A stretch of 64,000 nt of DNA from Hermodice carunculata. Taxonomy: Eukaryota; Annelida; Polychaeta; Eunicida; Amphinomidae. The translations under genes were made by a program, and so were the position numbers. The notes under the pieces were generated by a model. The model did no database searches. It was given only the letters and a program-made list of their open reading frames with translations, and was not told the origin of the DNA. Each line of letters begins with the position of its first letter. The first letter of the stretch is position 1. Of the stretch, positions 1 to 11,276 are shown in pieces. The DNA lies in assembly GCA_964020975.1 (NCBI GenBank), contig OZ026615.1:84285089-84349088 (forward strand), in the 5' to 3' direction.

Positions 1-112
1 CAGAGGGCGCTTTTGTATGTATGTGCTATGGTCCCTCGCAGATCTTTATTGCAATAAAGTATTTCTCTGACAATGTCAGTCCCTTGGTCTTGAATGACCT
101 GAGATTGTTCCG

Positions 113-962
113 ACCCATGTTGGAATCTGACCCATGTTGGCATATTCCAACATGGGCTTGGCTTATGTTGGAATTCCAACATATTGCAGTCATGATGGGA
201 ATCTAGCCCCAAGGGACCTCCCCACGCTCTGTAAGCTTGCAGCTAACTGCAAGTTTACAGAGCGTGGGGAGGTCCCTTAGGGCTAGTGGGAATCGTGATG
301 TGCAACATGTTTTGATGATTTGAAAGTTGGTTCGTGCCCGGTGAGAAAAAGTAATAGAACTCTGTTCAAACACCATTTGAATATTTGTATTAAAAATAAA
401 ACTGTTACTGGACCTTGCTTGGCCAGTACCATGGAGGTTCTACTGTTACGGATTCCTCCAAGCAAGTACCAAGTAGTGGCAAAGAACTGGGCCCTTACCT
501 TACAAGAACTGGCCATAAATATCTGATCACATAACAGTACATCATAACCAAATAAAGTTAGTATGGCATTATCTACAAATGCTGATATTACGTGTAAGTG
601 GTGTGTGTGTGTTTTAATATAACAGGTCAATGATCATCTAGAGGAAGACATTTCCAGCTAAATTTCAGGCTACCCATGGATCGACTGACAAAATCCTTAT
701 TCAAGGCCTATTTCTGTTATAGCAAGATTAATTTAAATGAACGTTTTTTTGTTGTGATTCTGCACATTCAGAATATACTTTTTGAATGTTAACATCAATG
801 TTTTTGAAAACTGTGCAACAGGTCATACTGTTATTTCTAAATACATATATCACACTGTCAGATATCATGCATCATTCCCACATGACCGCTCCATGTTGGA
901 ATTCCAACATGGGCTTGGCCCATGTTAGAATATTCCAACCTGGGTCAGATTCCAACATGGGT
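113..962. mobile_element. Palindrome-rich MITE with about 90-bp terminal inverted repeats
   Basis: The left arm (about 113-202, resuming at 293-305) and the right arm (about 868-962, read in reverse) share the same order of modules: CCCATGTTGGAATCTGACCC, a second ATGTTGG/CCAACAT palindrome, a third palindrome ATGTTGGAATTCCAACAT, then GTCATG and TGGGAAT. The arms differ by scattered changes, so this is an old non-autonomous DNA element of about 765 bp once the insert in its left arm is removed. No transposase is visible between the arms. Exact ends and target duplication could not be fixed, so the superfamily is unknown. Confidence 0.75.
203..286. mobile_element. 84-bp foldback element with 7-bp target duplication
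   Basis: Positions 203-242 and 247-286 are reverse complements at 38 of 40 positions; one of the two exceptions is a G-T wobble. They are separated by the 4-base loop CTAA. The direct repeat TGGGAAT flanks the unit on both sides (196-202 and 287-293). This is what a transposed foldback leaves behind. The target, TGGGAAT, also occurs once in the opposite arm of the surrounding MITE, which gives the empty-site state. Confidence 0.85.
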
Positions 963-1335
963 TAGAATAAGATAATTGTAAAATCGTTGTCAAATTACAA
1001 TGTGAAATAAGTAGATGACCAACAGGAATAGGGCTGTTCAGCTTGGAGCTGTTCATGACATGAGCCTTGACGTCATACCAGAAAAGTGCAAGTTTTTTAA
1101 TTTTATGGAGGCTGAGCCTGTGCAAACTCGAGAATGCCAGATCTCATTTTCGACGAGAAAGCGAAGACCATGAAGTGGACTGATTTGCATACCGGCATGT
1201 ATGCAGAACTTGACATCCATCATATATACAAGAAGAGAATGACGTTACATATTTTGGAGAAATGACAATTACTCATTTTGGAGCTCCTTGGAATCCACCA
1301 CCGATTTGACGGAATAAGGCGCTACTATAAACAAT

Positions 1336-1745
1336 CTTACATACATACATACATACATATATACAAGCTTTATTTATACTCATTTTCTTACAAGGAATTA
1401 ACATTAGCTTCCCAGCTATTTTGACCGAGTGTGAATAAATAATTAGATAAAAGTGAAAGCAACCTCTCACAATGATAAAAAGATAAAATACGTACCACAT
1501 AATAGAAAATAGTACTTATTAAAAAATTTACATAAATAATCAAATGCACAACGCAAATGGATCGTGCATGAGAGACTAGGTACAGCATAAAACAATGGTA
1601 GAAATGGGGTGCAAGTAATAGATAGATTATTGTCGACAGAAGGAGCATTTACAGGAAAGTCTATCCCAGTGTCTGAGTAGTCTTTTAAAAGTAGGAAAGT
1701 CTTTGGCTGTTCTGAGCTCATTGGGGAGCGAGTTCCAATCTCACT
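1336..1745 (-). mobile_element. 5'-truncated LINE, 3' end with ATGT-type tail
   Basis: Read on the minus strand, about 1741-1625 encodes DWNSLPNELRTAKDFPTFKR followed by LLRHWDRLSCKCSFCRQ and a stop. This is the usual last stretch of the ORF2 protein of CR1/L2-like LINEs (W-N-x-L-P then F-K-x-x-L). A 3' untranslated part follows and ends in a TATG microsatellite at 1336-1360, a common 3' tail for such elements. The reverse transcriptase region is absent. Confidence 0.65.
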
Positions 1746-1760
1746 GAAGTGTCACGGCAA

Positions 1761-2770
1761 TGGAACCATAATAATAATACTGTGGCTCTCCGCTTTTCTG
1801 CCGCAGTCCTGTGTCACTATGTGACACAGGTGGCCTAGGGTAAAAAAAAAATGCATCCCTCACACACCCTATCCTCACCTCTAAGGCTGAGGCTTTTCCC
1901 ATGGGAGGCCTTATAAGGGCTACCACCATTCCCATTCCCTCGCTTCCCTGTACTCTGGGATTCTAATTAAACCTGTTGCCTTCTAACTCTATTATTTCAC
2001 TCCTTTTCTCCCTGCATCCTACGAGGTAGTCCTATAGGGGTGGTGGATTCTGAAGAACGGCCCTCATTTGAGTAGTGAGTGCAAGTGAGCTCTTATGGTT
2101 ATGTACATGTATATGAACTGTGTTCCTAACATGCAGAGACTGCCAGAGAAGACAGAGATGCACAAGACCATAAGGATTGAAGCTGCGCATGCTGTTTCAA
2201 TGCTAGCGATTTACATATTAATAGGGAGCATCAGTGAGCTCCTATGGTTGAGCGTGGGCATGCAGAAAAGAAGATTTAGAGTTATGTTTCACAGATATAT
2301 CTTTCCTGTGGTATGCCAATGAAAAGTCACCATTCGATGGAAGGCGCGATCTTGAAATGAGTGCTTCTGTCGAGAGCATGGCCTGCTGGGTAATTATGAA
2401 ATAAATCCGCACTGAATACAGTTTTTAACTTTTTTCAGAAGTCAGTTTCCAGTTTTATTCCTTTAGAATATATATCACTTGAAATGACAGTTATACAAGA
2501 CATTGTAGTAAAAATCAACTTGTGGTCAGTTGGCCGAACAGCGTGGTACCTGTTGTGAAAAATGGCTTTGACTGACAGATTGATTAAAGGGCTGCATAGT
2601 GAGTGGAGGTTGGAACTTGAAGAAGGACTCTTACCATAACACATAAATTTGTGATGCTGACGCTCGCATCTTAGGCTATGCCTACTACATATTATGATAT
2701 GGGTAAAACCCAAATTTAAGCGAGCAAAGCTCCTAAGCCATATATAGCAATGTGTAAAATTTAATTTGTA
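1761..2770. other. Spacer without recognised gene
   Basis: No convincing coding region. A perfect dyad of two 10-base arms around TAT lies at 1808-1830 (CCTGTGTCAC then GTGACACAGG). The rest is unremarkable unique-looking sequence. Confidence 0.4.
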
Positions 2771-2774
2771 GTTC

Positions 2775-3000
2775 AAACAATCATGGCCCTCACTGGTCCT
2801 TACCGTGCCTTGGCAGAAAGTGCAGTATTTTAACCAATATTGGCCCTCACTGGTCCTTACTGCGCCTTGGTGGAAAGTGTGGTATTTTAACCAATCTTGG
2901 CCCCTCCTTCCTGGAAAGTGCAAACCTGTGGTCTCCAGTTGCTAATTTGTAGTATTTTAACCAATTGTGGCCCTCATTGCGGGAAAGTGCGATTGCATAT
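2775..3000. repeat. Short tandem array, unit about 64 bp
   Basis: The phrase TATTTTAACCAAT followed by TGGCCCTCA recurs at about 2827, 2885 and 2953, each preceded by a GGAAAGTG motif. Three to four diverged copies. The minus-strand reading frame across it is open only because the units are similar, and it is not taken as a gene. Confidence 0.7.
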
Positions 3001-3442
3001 AAGGTCTCCAGTAGTGGCCATTTTGGATTATGGAAAAAAGTGCTGTAAATATGCTGACCATAAAAGTGAGTTTCGCTCTCGAAAAATTAGAATTTGATTT
3101 ACTGAAATTTTGTAGATTTATTCCTTTTGTTGAAATGAAGAGTGCCCTCATAGTGTGGAGATAATAATATGTAATGGGTGTAGCCCCAAAACAGAGTGGT
3201 CCTTGTCTCAGAGTGCATATGTGGAAACACTAGGAAGGGATAGGGAATGCCACAGCGGAACCACCCTCTATACCATTCACTTGGAACACAGATTTCAACT
3301 GATGAATCATGGAGAATTTAACTCAACCAATTTAGGTTAACTTAATTCTGCCAATTGCGATGGGTTGTAGATGCGGCACCGTGTTTGTTCCTGGCCCAGG
3401 TCTGAGCAATGCAATCAGCCAGTGAACTTACCAGAAATTATG

Positions 3443-3501
3443 ATCAGTTGTTGGTTCTTATGGGTCACTTGGTTAGTGGCCAATCAGAACCAACAACTGA
3501 T
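3443..3501. repeat. Inverted repeat with 16-bp perfect arms
   Basis: ATCAGTTGTTGGTTCT at 3443-3458 is exactly reverse-complemented at 3486-3501, with a 27-base spacer. It is a hairpin of unknown origin, and no target duplication is evident. Confidence 0.7.
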
Positions 3502-3509
3502 TGGAGAAC

Positions 3510-4528
3510 ATCCAGTCGGCACATAGGCAAGGGCAATGGCAGTTACCGATGACGGCCCCAATTATGAAGAAATTCAAAACTCAACCCTGGCAGATTGCTG
3601 GCTTTGCCAGCTCGGTTATTTATACATACATGTAACCATAAAACCAAGCTTCACTCGGTGTAAACCCCAGGGCCAAGGGGTTTCTTACCCTCATACTAAA
3701 CATATTGCGTAAATTTATGTATTCTTTCACAAGATAAGGAAAACTTTATTTTCTATCAATTTTTCAGATATGAAATTTGTGCTCAGATAAAGTGCTTGTT
3801 AAAATAATATCGAAAACTTAAGAAAATACAAAAATGGTGTCAAAGGATACAGAGATAATGATGCCAGCCTTAAAAATATTTGTGTTTCCAGCAACACAAA
3901 TTCTATGAAGTCATACTCATAGGGTGGGGAGGAATTTTTTTTTACACTCTGTGAAAAACAGATGAAGGAGGGAGGAGCATTTTTTTTTACCTCTTTAGTG
4001 CCAAATTAAGAGTAAACAAATAAATTTCACCATGAAAAAATCCAAGTTAAGGGTAAAAAATCAGATTCTGCATGATTCAACTGGACATAAAGTCAGTAGG
4101 AAGCAAACATTTACTTTGCACCCTGTTGAAATTCTATACGGGACTTTTTGGTTATGTTTACATGCCAGTAGGGAGGGTTACCAGAAACGAACATATTTTT
4201 ATGGTTGGCCTCATATGATGTTAATTTACAATGCAGATGAGAGTAAAAACAGTAAATAAATAAATCAACCCTTAAAATTCAGATTGCAATTCTAGTGTCT
4301 TGTTCTCAGTGTTTTATTGTGGATATTTTGTGTTCATCCAGTGTATTGAAAGAACTTCAGCAATAAATGCAAAACAATACAGTAATGTCCAATACAATCT
4401 TGTTCATATCATGAGAAGAAAAGCACTGCTGCTGTGTAAACTTCATTGTCAGTGTGGCCATAGCAATATGCCTATCTGTGTGGTCACAGCCACTGGTACT
4501 GTTTAGATATGGATTATTGTACCCCATC
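3510..4528. other. Spacer without recognised gene
   Basis: AT-rich sequence with only short open frames. No domain, repeat family or RNA gene recognised. Confidence 0.35.
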
Positions 4529-4946
4529 TAGAAAAGATACATATTGGTTCGGGGTAAGTTAAATTGTTCTTATCTGAACCTGTACTATACAAATTTGGTA
4601 ATTATTGTTTGTTTGACAGGTATTCTTTCATAATGAACATCTGCATTTATAAGCAAAACTTCACGTATTTAGCTAATTCATCATTTGCCAGGTTCATTTT
4701 ATGCGTTATTATGTGGGTTGTCTTTGCTGAATATTTAGCTTAGACAAGGAGCCGCTACTCAGAGAGACATGTACAGGTATTAAGCTCTGAAACATGTTCT
4801 GAGTAGGTACCCACTGAAGACCCTTTAATTTGTTTGGGCTAATACAGCCTATGTAAAATTTTTTTACAGAAGATCGTGTGCAATATGGACAATAGTACTT
4901 CCATATGTATAAAGGTTAGACAGGGGCAGGTTAGCTTATTAGGCTA
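4529..4946 (+). mobile_element. Penelope-like 3' terminal repeat, copy 1 (fragment)
   Basis: This matches the terminal part of the element at 7736-10987 and copies near 27332-27905 (reverse), 49420-49764 and 59385-59868. Shared landmarks in order: TTATCTGAACCTGTACTAT, TTTGTTTGACAGGTATTC, GCAAAACTTCACGTATTTAG, a CTACTCAGA/TCTGAGTAG hairpin at about 4754-4806, and a purine-rich end. The fragment stops at about 4946, short of the family end. It is an old solo-type remnant. Confidence 0.65.
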
Positions 4947-5498
4947 GCGGCAAATGCTTCAAAAGTGCCCTAAAAATAGGTGCAACCCCAACCAAAGGTA
5001 TAACAAAACACAATTTATATCAAGATGTGCGCACATGTCTCCTCTTTACAGAAAAATAGGTTGTGGAGTCCGAAAAGCGTTTTTTGGTATGTTTACAGGC
5101 CCCGTTCTACGGCAACCTCTATTTTTTTGTGGAAAATGACTACTTTTCACTAATTGTTAGCTCTGCTGACTTGTCAGTCAGCAGAGCTTATAGAATCTGT
5201 TTGCGTCCGTCGTCCGTCTGTCCCTCCTTCCGTCCGTCCGTCCTTAGACTTTTTATATTTTTGACTTCTTCTCAAAAACCGCTACATAGAATGTTTTGAT
5301 TTTGCACATGGATGATCCCCAGATGGACCTCTACCAAGTTTGCGAAGGATATGATGATGCAATAATTTTTCTATTTTTTATGAATTTTTTAATTTATTTT
5401 TTGAAAAAAATTAAAATTTCTTCATCTTAAGAACTACGAAGCCGATTGCTTTGATATTGCACATAGGGTCATCTGGGGTCAATTAGTTCTTATTTTGG

Positions 5499-5512
5499 CC
5501 ACCAGGTGGCGC
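5499..5512 (+). promoter_or_regulatory. CTCF-consensus-like motif inside the repeat
   Basis: CCACCAGGTGGCGC fits the vertebrate and insect CTCF core CCASYAGRKGGCRS at every position. The duplicated body carries a second version at 6032-6045 (CCACCAGGCGGCGC) with one departure. Occupancy cannot be judged from sequence. Confidence 0.45.
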
Positions 5513-5720
5513 TGTGATTTTTCCTATTGTTTTTTTGAATTATTTCCTGTTAAGGCTATTTTCGACTTCTTTTCTAGAACGGCTTAACAGTATTGCTTAA
5601 AATTTTATCAGAATATAGTTGGACATTAGACAATGAAAGTTTGCGAAAATAATATGGATATGTTAATTTTAGGCAAAGTTATGGGATATCAAACTTCGCA
5701 ATTGTAAGGAAGTGCTGCAG

Positions 5721-5723
<3 letters not shown>

Positions 5724-5754
<31 letters not shown>
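5724..5754. repeat. (TA)n microsatellite
   Basis: Uninterrupted TA dinucleotides for about 31 bases, at the junction between the two duplicated bodies of the surrounding element. Confidence 0.95.
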
Positions 5755-5758
<4 letters not shown>

Positions 5759-6544
5759 ATACAGTGCATATATTACACTATTGTATTTACCCTTTTGACT
5801 TCTTCTCAAAAACCGCTGTATGGAATGTTTTAATTTTGCACATGGATGTTGCCCAGGTGAACCTCTACCAAGTTTGCGAAGGAGATGATGATGCAATAAT
5901 TTTTCTATTTTAAATGAATTTTTTAATTTATTTTTTGAAAAAAAAAAAATTTCTTCATCTCAAGAACTACCTGGCTAATTGCTTTGATATTGCACATAGG
6001 GTCACCTGGGGTCAACTAGTTCTCATTTTGGCCACCAGGCGGCGCTGCGATTTTTTTCCTATTTTTTTATGAATTTTTGCGTGTTAAGGCTATTTTCGAC
6101 TTCTTCTCCAGAACAGCATGATAGAATTGCTTAAAATTTTATCAAAATATAGTTGGACATTAGACAATGAAAGTTTGCGAAAATAATGGGGATATGTTAA
6201 TTTTTGACAAAGTTATGCGATATCAGACTTTGTGACTGTAAGTGAGTGCTGCCACTGTGCACCAGCAGCCATTGAAATAGCAAGGTATGTTAATCGATAA
6301 TACATGTACTACCATCAGCAGAGCTTACAGAATCCATTTGCGTCCGTTGTCCGTCTGTCTGTCCGTCCGTCCGTCCTTCCGCAAAATTTATTGATTTATT
6401 TTAAGGACAAACTTTGCTACCACTCTACATACATGTATATAGCTGTACAAATCTAGACTGCAGTCCATGTGTTCCAATGCTGTAAAAGCAGATCCCAGTC
6501 AGCAGAGCACAGGATCATCATGACCCTCTTGTTTAAGATCTGCC

Positions 6545-7560
6545 TTAATATTAAAGATAAGCACTCCAAATTTCATCAAAAGGTAGCACTAACCTTACTC
6601 TTTCAACAGGCATGAAGCTTTTAACAATTTTATTTGATTTACATCATTATTATTATAAGTATATGCAAAATTTTGTCATACATTTGGCAATATAAATACC
6701 TATATTTCTTGATGTTGTTTGCTGCAGTTGCCAGATTAGAAAAATGGGAGTAAATGTTAAATGATGAAGGTAATATATATCCAGGGATATACTGATACCA
6801 AATTTACTGGAGTATATGAAGTGGACACCATTACATGTATGCAAATTAGGCTTCAAATGTTGGGGTTTTTGAAGCCATTCTGGAGATGTATATCACACAT
6901 TATGTGCTGTACCAATGCAAAAAGTTACATTTCCTTGAAAAGTGCTTCAGAGCATAAAACCCAATCGCCTTATCAGCATTTTTCGTTCACAGTTTTACTG
7001 AAATTTTATGGGTCCGCCACGGGGGTGGGGGTGGGGGTGGGGGTGGGTGGGGTATGTTTATGGGTTCTCTGTCTGGCTAGCTTGCGCAAAAGTGATTTCT
7101 CCAGAACGCATTGTTGGAATTTGTGCAAATTTGGCATATATATTACCGGAAAAAAATATGAAGTGAATACAATCTAGAAACCCTATCATTAAATTTATGC
7201 AAATGAGGTCATATTCAAATTAGGATTTTATAATTTATGTGTTGTGTTGTAGAGGCACCAGAAAGAACAAATCTGGGCACATTTCTTTGACTTCCAGAGT
7301 CCATGTCGGATTCTAACTCTGCTATGTGATTGTCTCATTATCAGTGTTATTGAGAATGACTGTGCATATTGTCAAAATGTGTTGCAGGGTTGATGCTATA
7401 CACATGGTGAACTGGATTATTTTCTAAAATAAAGCTTGGACCTGGTAAGAACACCCACGTTTTAGTGTATTTGCAGGATAGATAATTTTGTACTGTGAAC
7501 CTAAAATCATGAACCACGCCCAGCCAAGCTAAACCCCAATACCTGTATTTTATGTAGCAA
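6545..7560. other. Spacer with a G-quadruplex-prone run
   Basis: No gene recognised. The run at 7021-7052 consists of successive GGGGGT units, giving at least five G-tracts separated by single T on the plus strand, a strong potential G-quadruplex. A 138-residue open frame crosses it but has no recognisable family. Confidence 0.5.
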
Positions 7561-7564
7561 AGCT

Positions 7565-10500
7565 CTCAACACAGGAAAAGGGACTGATTACAAAACTACT
7601 TTGGACAAGCTACGATATATGCTTGCCTCCACCACAGACCGATCAGCTGCTCAGCTACCGCCTACTGATGATGCATTTGAGCAACATGTGAAAAGGGCAT
7701 GGTACCAATGTGCCATCTGGTGCCATAATGGCATTGATCAATTACATACAGCTCTTAAAGCACTATCATTTCGAGGCATAACAAAAATCAATGAATATTT
7801 GGGTCTTACTGATTCAGAATACACATTTCCGCAAAGTTTTTGTGAAATTGTGTATGCTTACACAACAACTATTCCGAAACCAGATTCTAATAAGAAAATG
7901 TTTTGCAGCATTCCTTTCAAACACAAAATTATTGATTCACTAAACATTCAGTCCCTTTTCAAATTGAAATTTGTTAGTAACGTGATTCCCAAGGAGTGCA
8001 AAATAAAAGACACCCCCCCCCCCATCATTACCTAAAAAAAATATTGGACATAGTATCATGAATTACAAGAAATTTCTAGCTTCAATTACTCTTGAGGATA
8101 TCGCAGTAAATCAAAATTATGACTGTATGTCTAACAGTAAATATTCTAATTTTGTTGATGCACACCACAAACATGTATTTACAGGTTATTTGGATATAAT
8201 ACAAAATTCAGGTTTAAAAGAAATGATGAAAAAAGGTAAAAAATGTTGGATATGTCCCAAGTTTAACATTGACAGTATTTTTCAGGATACATATGATGCA
8301 TTTGATTCCTACTGTGTCAAATGGGCAAAGAAAGAAAAAATGGAATTTCAGAAATTTGAAGGCTGGTTATCAAACTTGAAAAAAGTCTTTAGAAATAGAA
8401 TTTATCGTTATAAGTCCCACATTAAGAATTTCAATACGGTTAATCTAAAACAACCTGAAGTTTCAAAAGCAGTCAAGGAACTACAAGAAAGCTTTGTAGT
8501 CCCTAACATAGATAAGGCAGGGAACAATTTTGGGATCATCTGCAAAAAATATTATTTGGATGTTTTAAAAAAAGAACTTTGTATAAACAATATTTCAGAC
8601 ATAAGAGGAAATGATGTATATAAATTACACAAACAACCCATTGATAATTTGATAGATAAACATAAAGGTGAGATGAAAAGGAATTTTAATATCAAAATTT
8701 CTGAAGAGGACTCCTCTATTCCACTTTTGTTCTGGATACACAAATTACATAAAAACCCTTTTAAATCTAGATTCATAGCCGGTGCTGCAAAATGTACAAC
8801 AAAACAATTATCAAAAAAAGTAACGTTGTGCAATTAGGAATCATTTTCGTACATACTGTAATGCAATTTCTGGAAACTGCGAAGTAAATTGTGTTTGGAG
8901 TATTAGCAATTCTTCCTAGTTTGTATCTAAAATCAAAGATGTAGAAGCAAAAAATATCAAATGTTTTGATTTTTCTGCACTGTACACAAATCTACCCATA
9001 GATGAAGTCAAAAGTTCACTTTCAGAATTAATAAGCAAAATGTTTAACCATAATGGTAAACCATGCATTAATATTAATTCATATACAAAGAAAGCATATT
9101 GGTCACACAATAAATATTCAAAAAGTAACGTTAAATCTTACACTGTTGAAACTTCGATAGATGCTACAAAATTTCTTTTGGATAATACTTTTGTTCAATG
9201 CGGACATTAGTTTTTCAACAAATAAAAGGCATTCCAATGGGCAGCAACTGCTCCCCTTTACTGGCAGATTTGTATTTATCCTGGCTTGAATTTAAGTATG
9301 TGGATAAATTGATGAAAAAGGACCTTCAAATGGCTACAAAGTTATTAAACAATGCAAGATATAGTAATGACATTACTTGTGTAAATGTACAAAATTTCAG
9401 TGAAAATGCTAAAGAAATTTACCCAATAGATATCCCTTTGGAGGGTAACAATTCAGATGGTTTCAAAGATGTGTTTTTGGACTTGGATAATCAGGTCACT
9501 AATGACAGGTTTTGTATTAAAGGCTATCACAAAATAGATGAGTTGAACTTTGAAGTAGTTTATCATCCTTTCCCGGACAGTAATATTTCAGATCCTGTTG
9601 GATATAATACGTTTTTTTTCACAGATTTTGAGATTCGGTCTTATTTGTTCTAAATTTCAGGGCTTTGCATCTAGAACCAAATTTCTTAATAATAAACTTG
9701 AGTCAAGAGGATTCAAAGATGTACTTTTGATCAAATATTTCTACAAATTTTGCTGTAAATATCCCAAGATGGTTAGAAAGTTTGGCTTCAATAATTTTAG
9801 AGATTTTAGACTTGCCTGTTTTGCTACTTAATTTTATCTTTTGGCATCATTCTGTTTTAATGTTCACCTTTCAGACATTTTAGACTAGCTTGTTTCTGTT
9901 AGGTTGAACCCCCAGGGGCTATCGGTAGCAAGTAGTGGCCTACGACAGTTACTAGCTTGCTTAATTGTACTTGATATCTGGTTAATATTTTCATTGCATT
10001 CTTTTGACTGAAATACAAATTACTTTCATTCTTTTCTGACTTGCCCTATAATTTTACTGTTAATATACAAAGATTATTAGAAAGTTGGGCCACAATAATT
10101 TACAGTTTTTAGACTTGTCTGTTTTGCTACTTAACTTTATCTTTTGGCATCTTTCTGTTTTAATATTCACTTTCAGATATTTTAGGCTTACACGTTTTCT
10201 GTGAGGTTAAACCTCCCTGGGGCTATCGGTAGCAAGCAGCGGCCTACGACAGTTACATGTTTGCTTAATTGTACTTAAAATCCTGTTACGAAAAATTGTT
10301 TTGATAACATGTTTTTGGCATTAATGCTAATGACTTTCATTCTTTTCTGACATGCCTAAATGCACATATACTCAATATTAAAAAATTACTCAAAATTGAC
10401 AGTATTTTCTCAAATGTCACAAACCTGACACGTTATGTTGATACATTGACTCAGGGTTGGCAATGAAATAGAGCTTAATTGTTTGAGGAGTAGGTGTCAT

Positions 10501-11276
10501 CATGGAGTTTGTATTACATCTGTGGTGCAGGATGTACATTGTTGCAGTCCTTGTTAGGATTTCCTTTGGTTTATACAGGTGGTCTAGCTGCAACTGTTTA
10601 TTTTACAATCACTGGGACTGAATTAATGCCCCAGCTTGTTTCCACTTCAGTTAAATACTGGCAGATGGTTTAACTAGGATAAGCTGTCCAGCTAGAAAGG
10701 GTACATATTGTAAAATTGTTCTTATCTGAACCTGTACTATACAAATTTGGTAATTATTGTTTGTTTGACAGGTATTCTTCCTTCATAATGAAGCTCTGCA
10801 TTTATAAGCAAAACTTCACGTATTTAACTAATTCATCAGAGGAATGTGCGCAATATGAACAATAGTACTTCTATATGTATATAGGTTAGACAGGGACAGA
10901 TTAGCTTATGGAGAGTAAAGAGTTCGGACGGCGGAATAGGGTAATGACTACTAGGAAGTGGTTTTGGACAAAAAGACACAAATACAACAGTCACATTCCT
11001 AAGCCTAAAGTGTGGGATCCCAATGGTAACGGCTGGGAAATGTCTAATGATGGCTACCTCAAGCCTTTGATGTATACCAGGGAGCTAGCCCCTCTGGAAG
11101 TCCTTAACCGTACTCATGTGTATTGCAGAGATATTGAGTGTACTGTCGCAAGAAAGTGCCATTGCCTCCAGACAGGACTTAAATGTACAGAATTCTGTGC
11201 ATGCTTTGGACATGAGTGTGCAAATGACACTTTTGACACTGAAACAGACAGTGATGATGAGGATGATGAGGATTGA
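7565..11276 (+). pseudogene. CXC-domain protein of a transposon-related family, split by a Penelope-like insertion
   Basis: Two pieces belong together. The first (about 7565-7735) reads LDKLRYMLASTTDRSAAQLP, PPTDDAFEQHV, then AWYQCAIWCH. The second (about 10988-11276) reads SHIPKPKVWDPNGNGWEM, then a cysteine cluster C-x4-C-x5-C-x-C-x5-C-x4-C-x-C (YCRDIEC, KCHC, LKCTEFCACF, HEC) and an acidic tail DSDDEDDED before the stop. I recall proteins with this order (LPP..H..R..YQ..IW, GW, then a tesmin/TSO1-like CXC cluster) from many invertebrate genomes, often multicopy and linked to mobile elements; their function is unknown. The 3.25 kb between the pieces is a Penelope-like insertion. The upstream part of the protein is not found here, so this copy is a fragment. 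Confidence 0.65.
7736..10987 (+). mobile_element. Penelope-like retroelement (fossil) with long 3' terminal repeat region
   Basis: The region encodes parts of a reverse transcriptase of the Penelope-like type that is very abundant in invertebrates. Landmarks include IPFKHKIIDSLNIQSLFKLK, a pre-RT FWIHKLHKNPFKSRFIAG, DFSALYTNLP, and QIKGIPMGSNCSPLLADLYL. A C-terminal part resembles the usual DKRDDFNF..PF..SN segment and ends near 9831. No GIY-YIG endonuclease was seen. From 9845 to 10987 is non-coding and contains an internal direct duplication of about 310 bp (starting near 9858 and 10168), then the terminal repeat shared with four other sites. The coding part is broken in several places and is not functional. 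It interrupts the CXC-domain gene in the same orientation. Confidence 0.7.

Larger units (their letters stand above)
5161..6532 (+). mobile_element. Helentron-like (HINE-type) element, family 2, internally duplicated
   Basis: It begins with a perfect hairpin, GCTCTGCTGAC, loop TTGTCA, GTCAGCAGAGC, followed by a GTCC/GTCTGTCC microsatellite. The same GTCAGCAGAGC recurs at 6498-6508 near the other end, so it acts as a subterminal inverted repeat, and a short dyad (about 6512-6525) follows it. Between them a roughly 530-bp body is tandemly duplicated (about 5262-5790 and 5793-6245). The 5' part recurs at 6311-6385, about 20640-20760 and, in reverse, about 24000-24062. The architecture fits Helentron-associated elements; no replicase is present. 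Confidence 0.6.

Noticed and set aside
4754-4806. Hammerhead ribozyme in the Penelope-like repeat
   Set aside because: The CTGATGA core could not be found; only the GAAA-stem resemblance remains.
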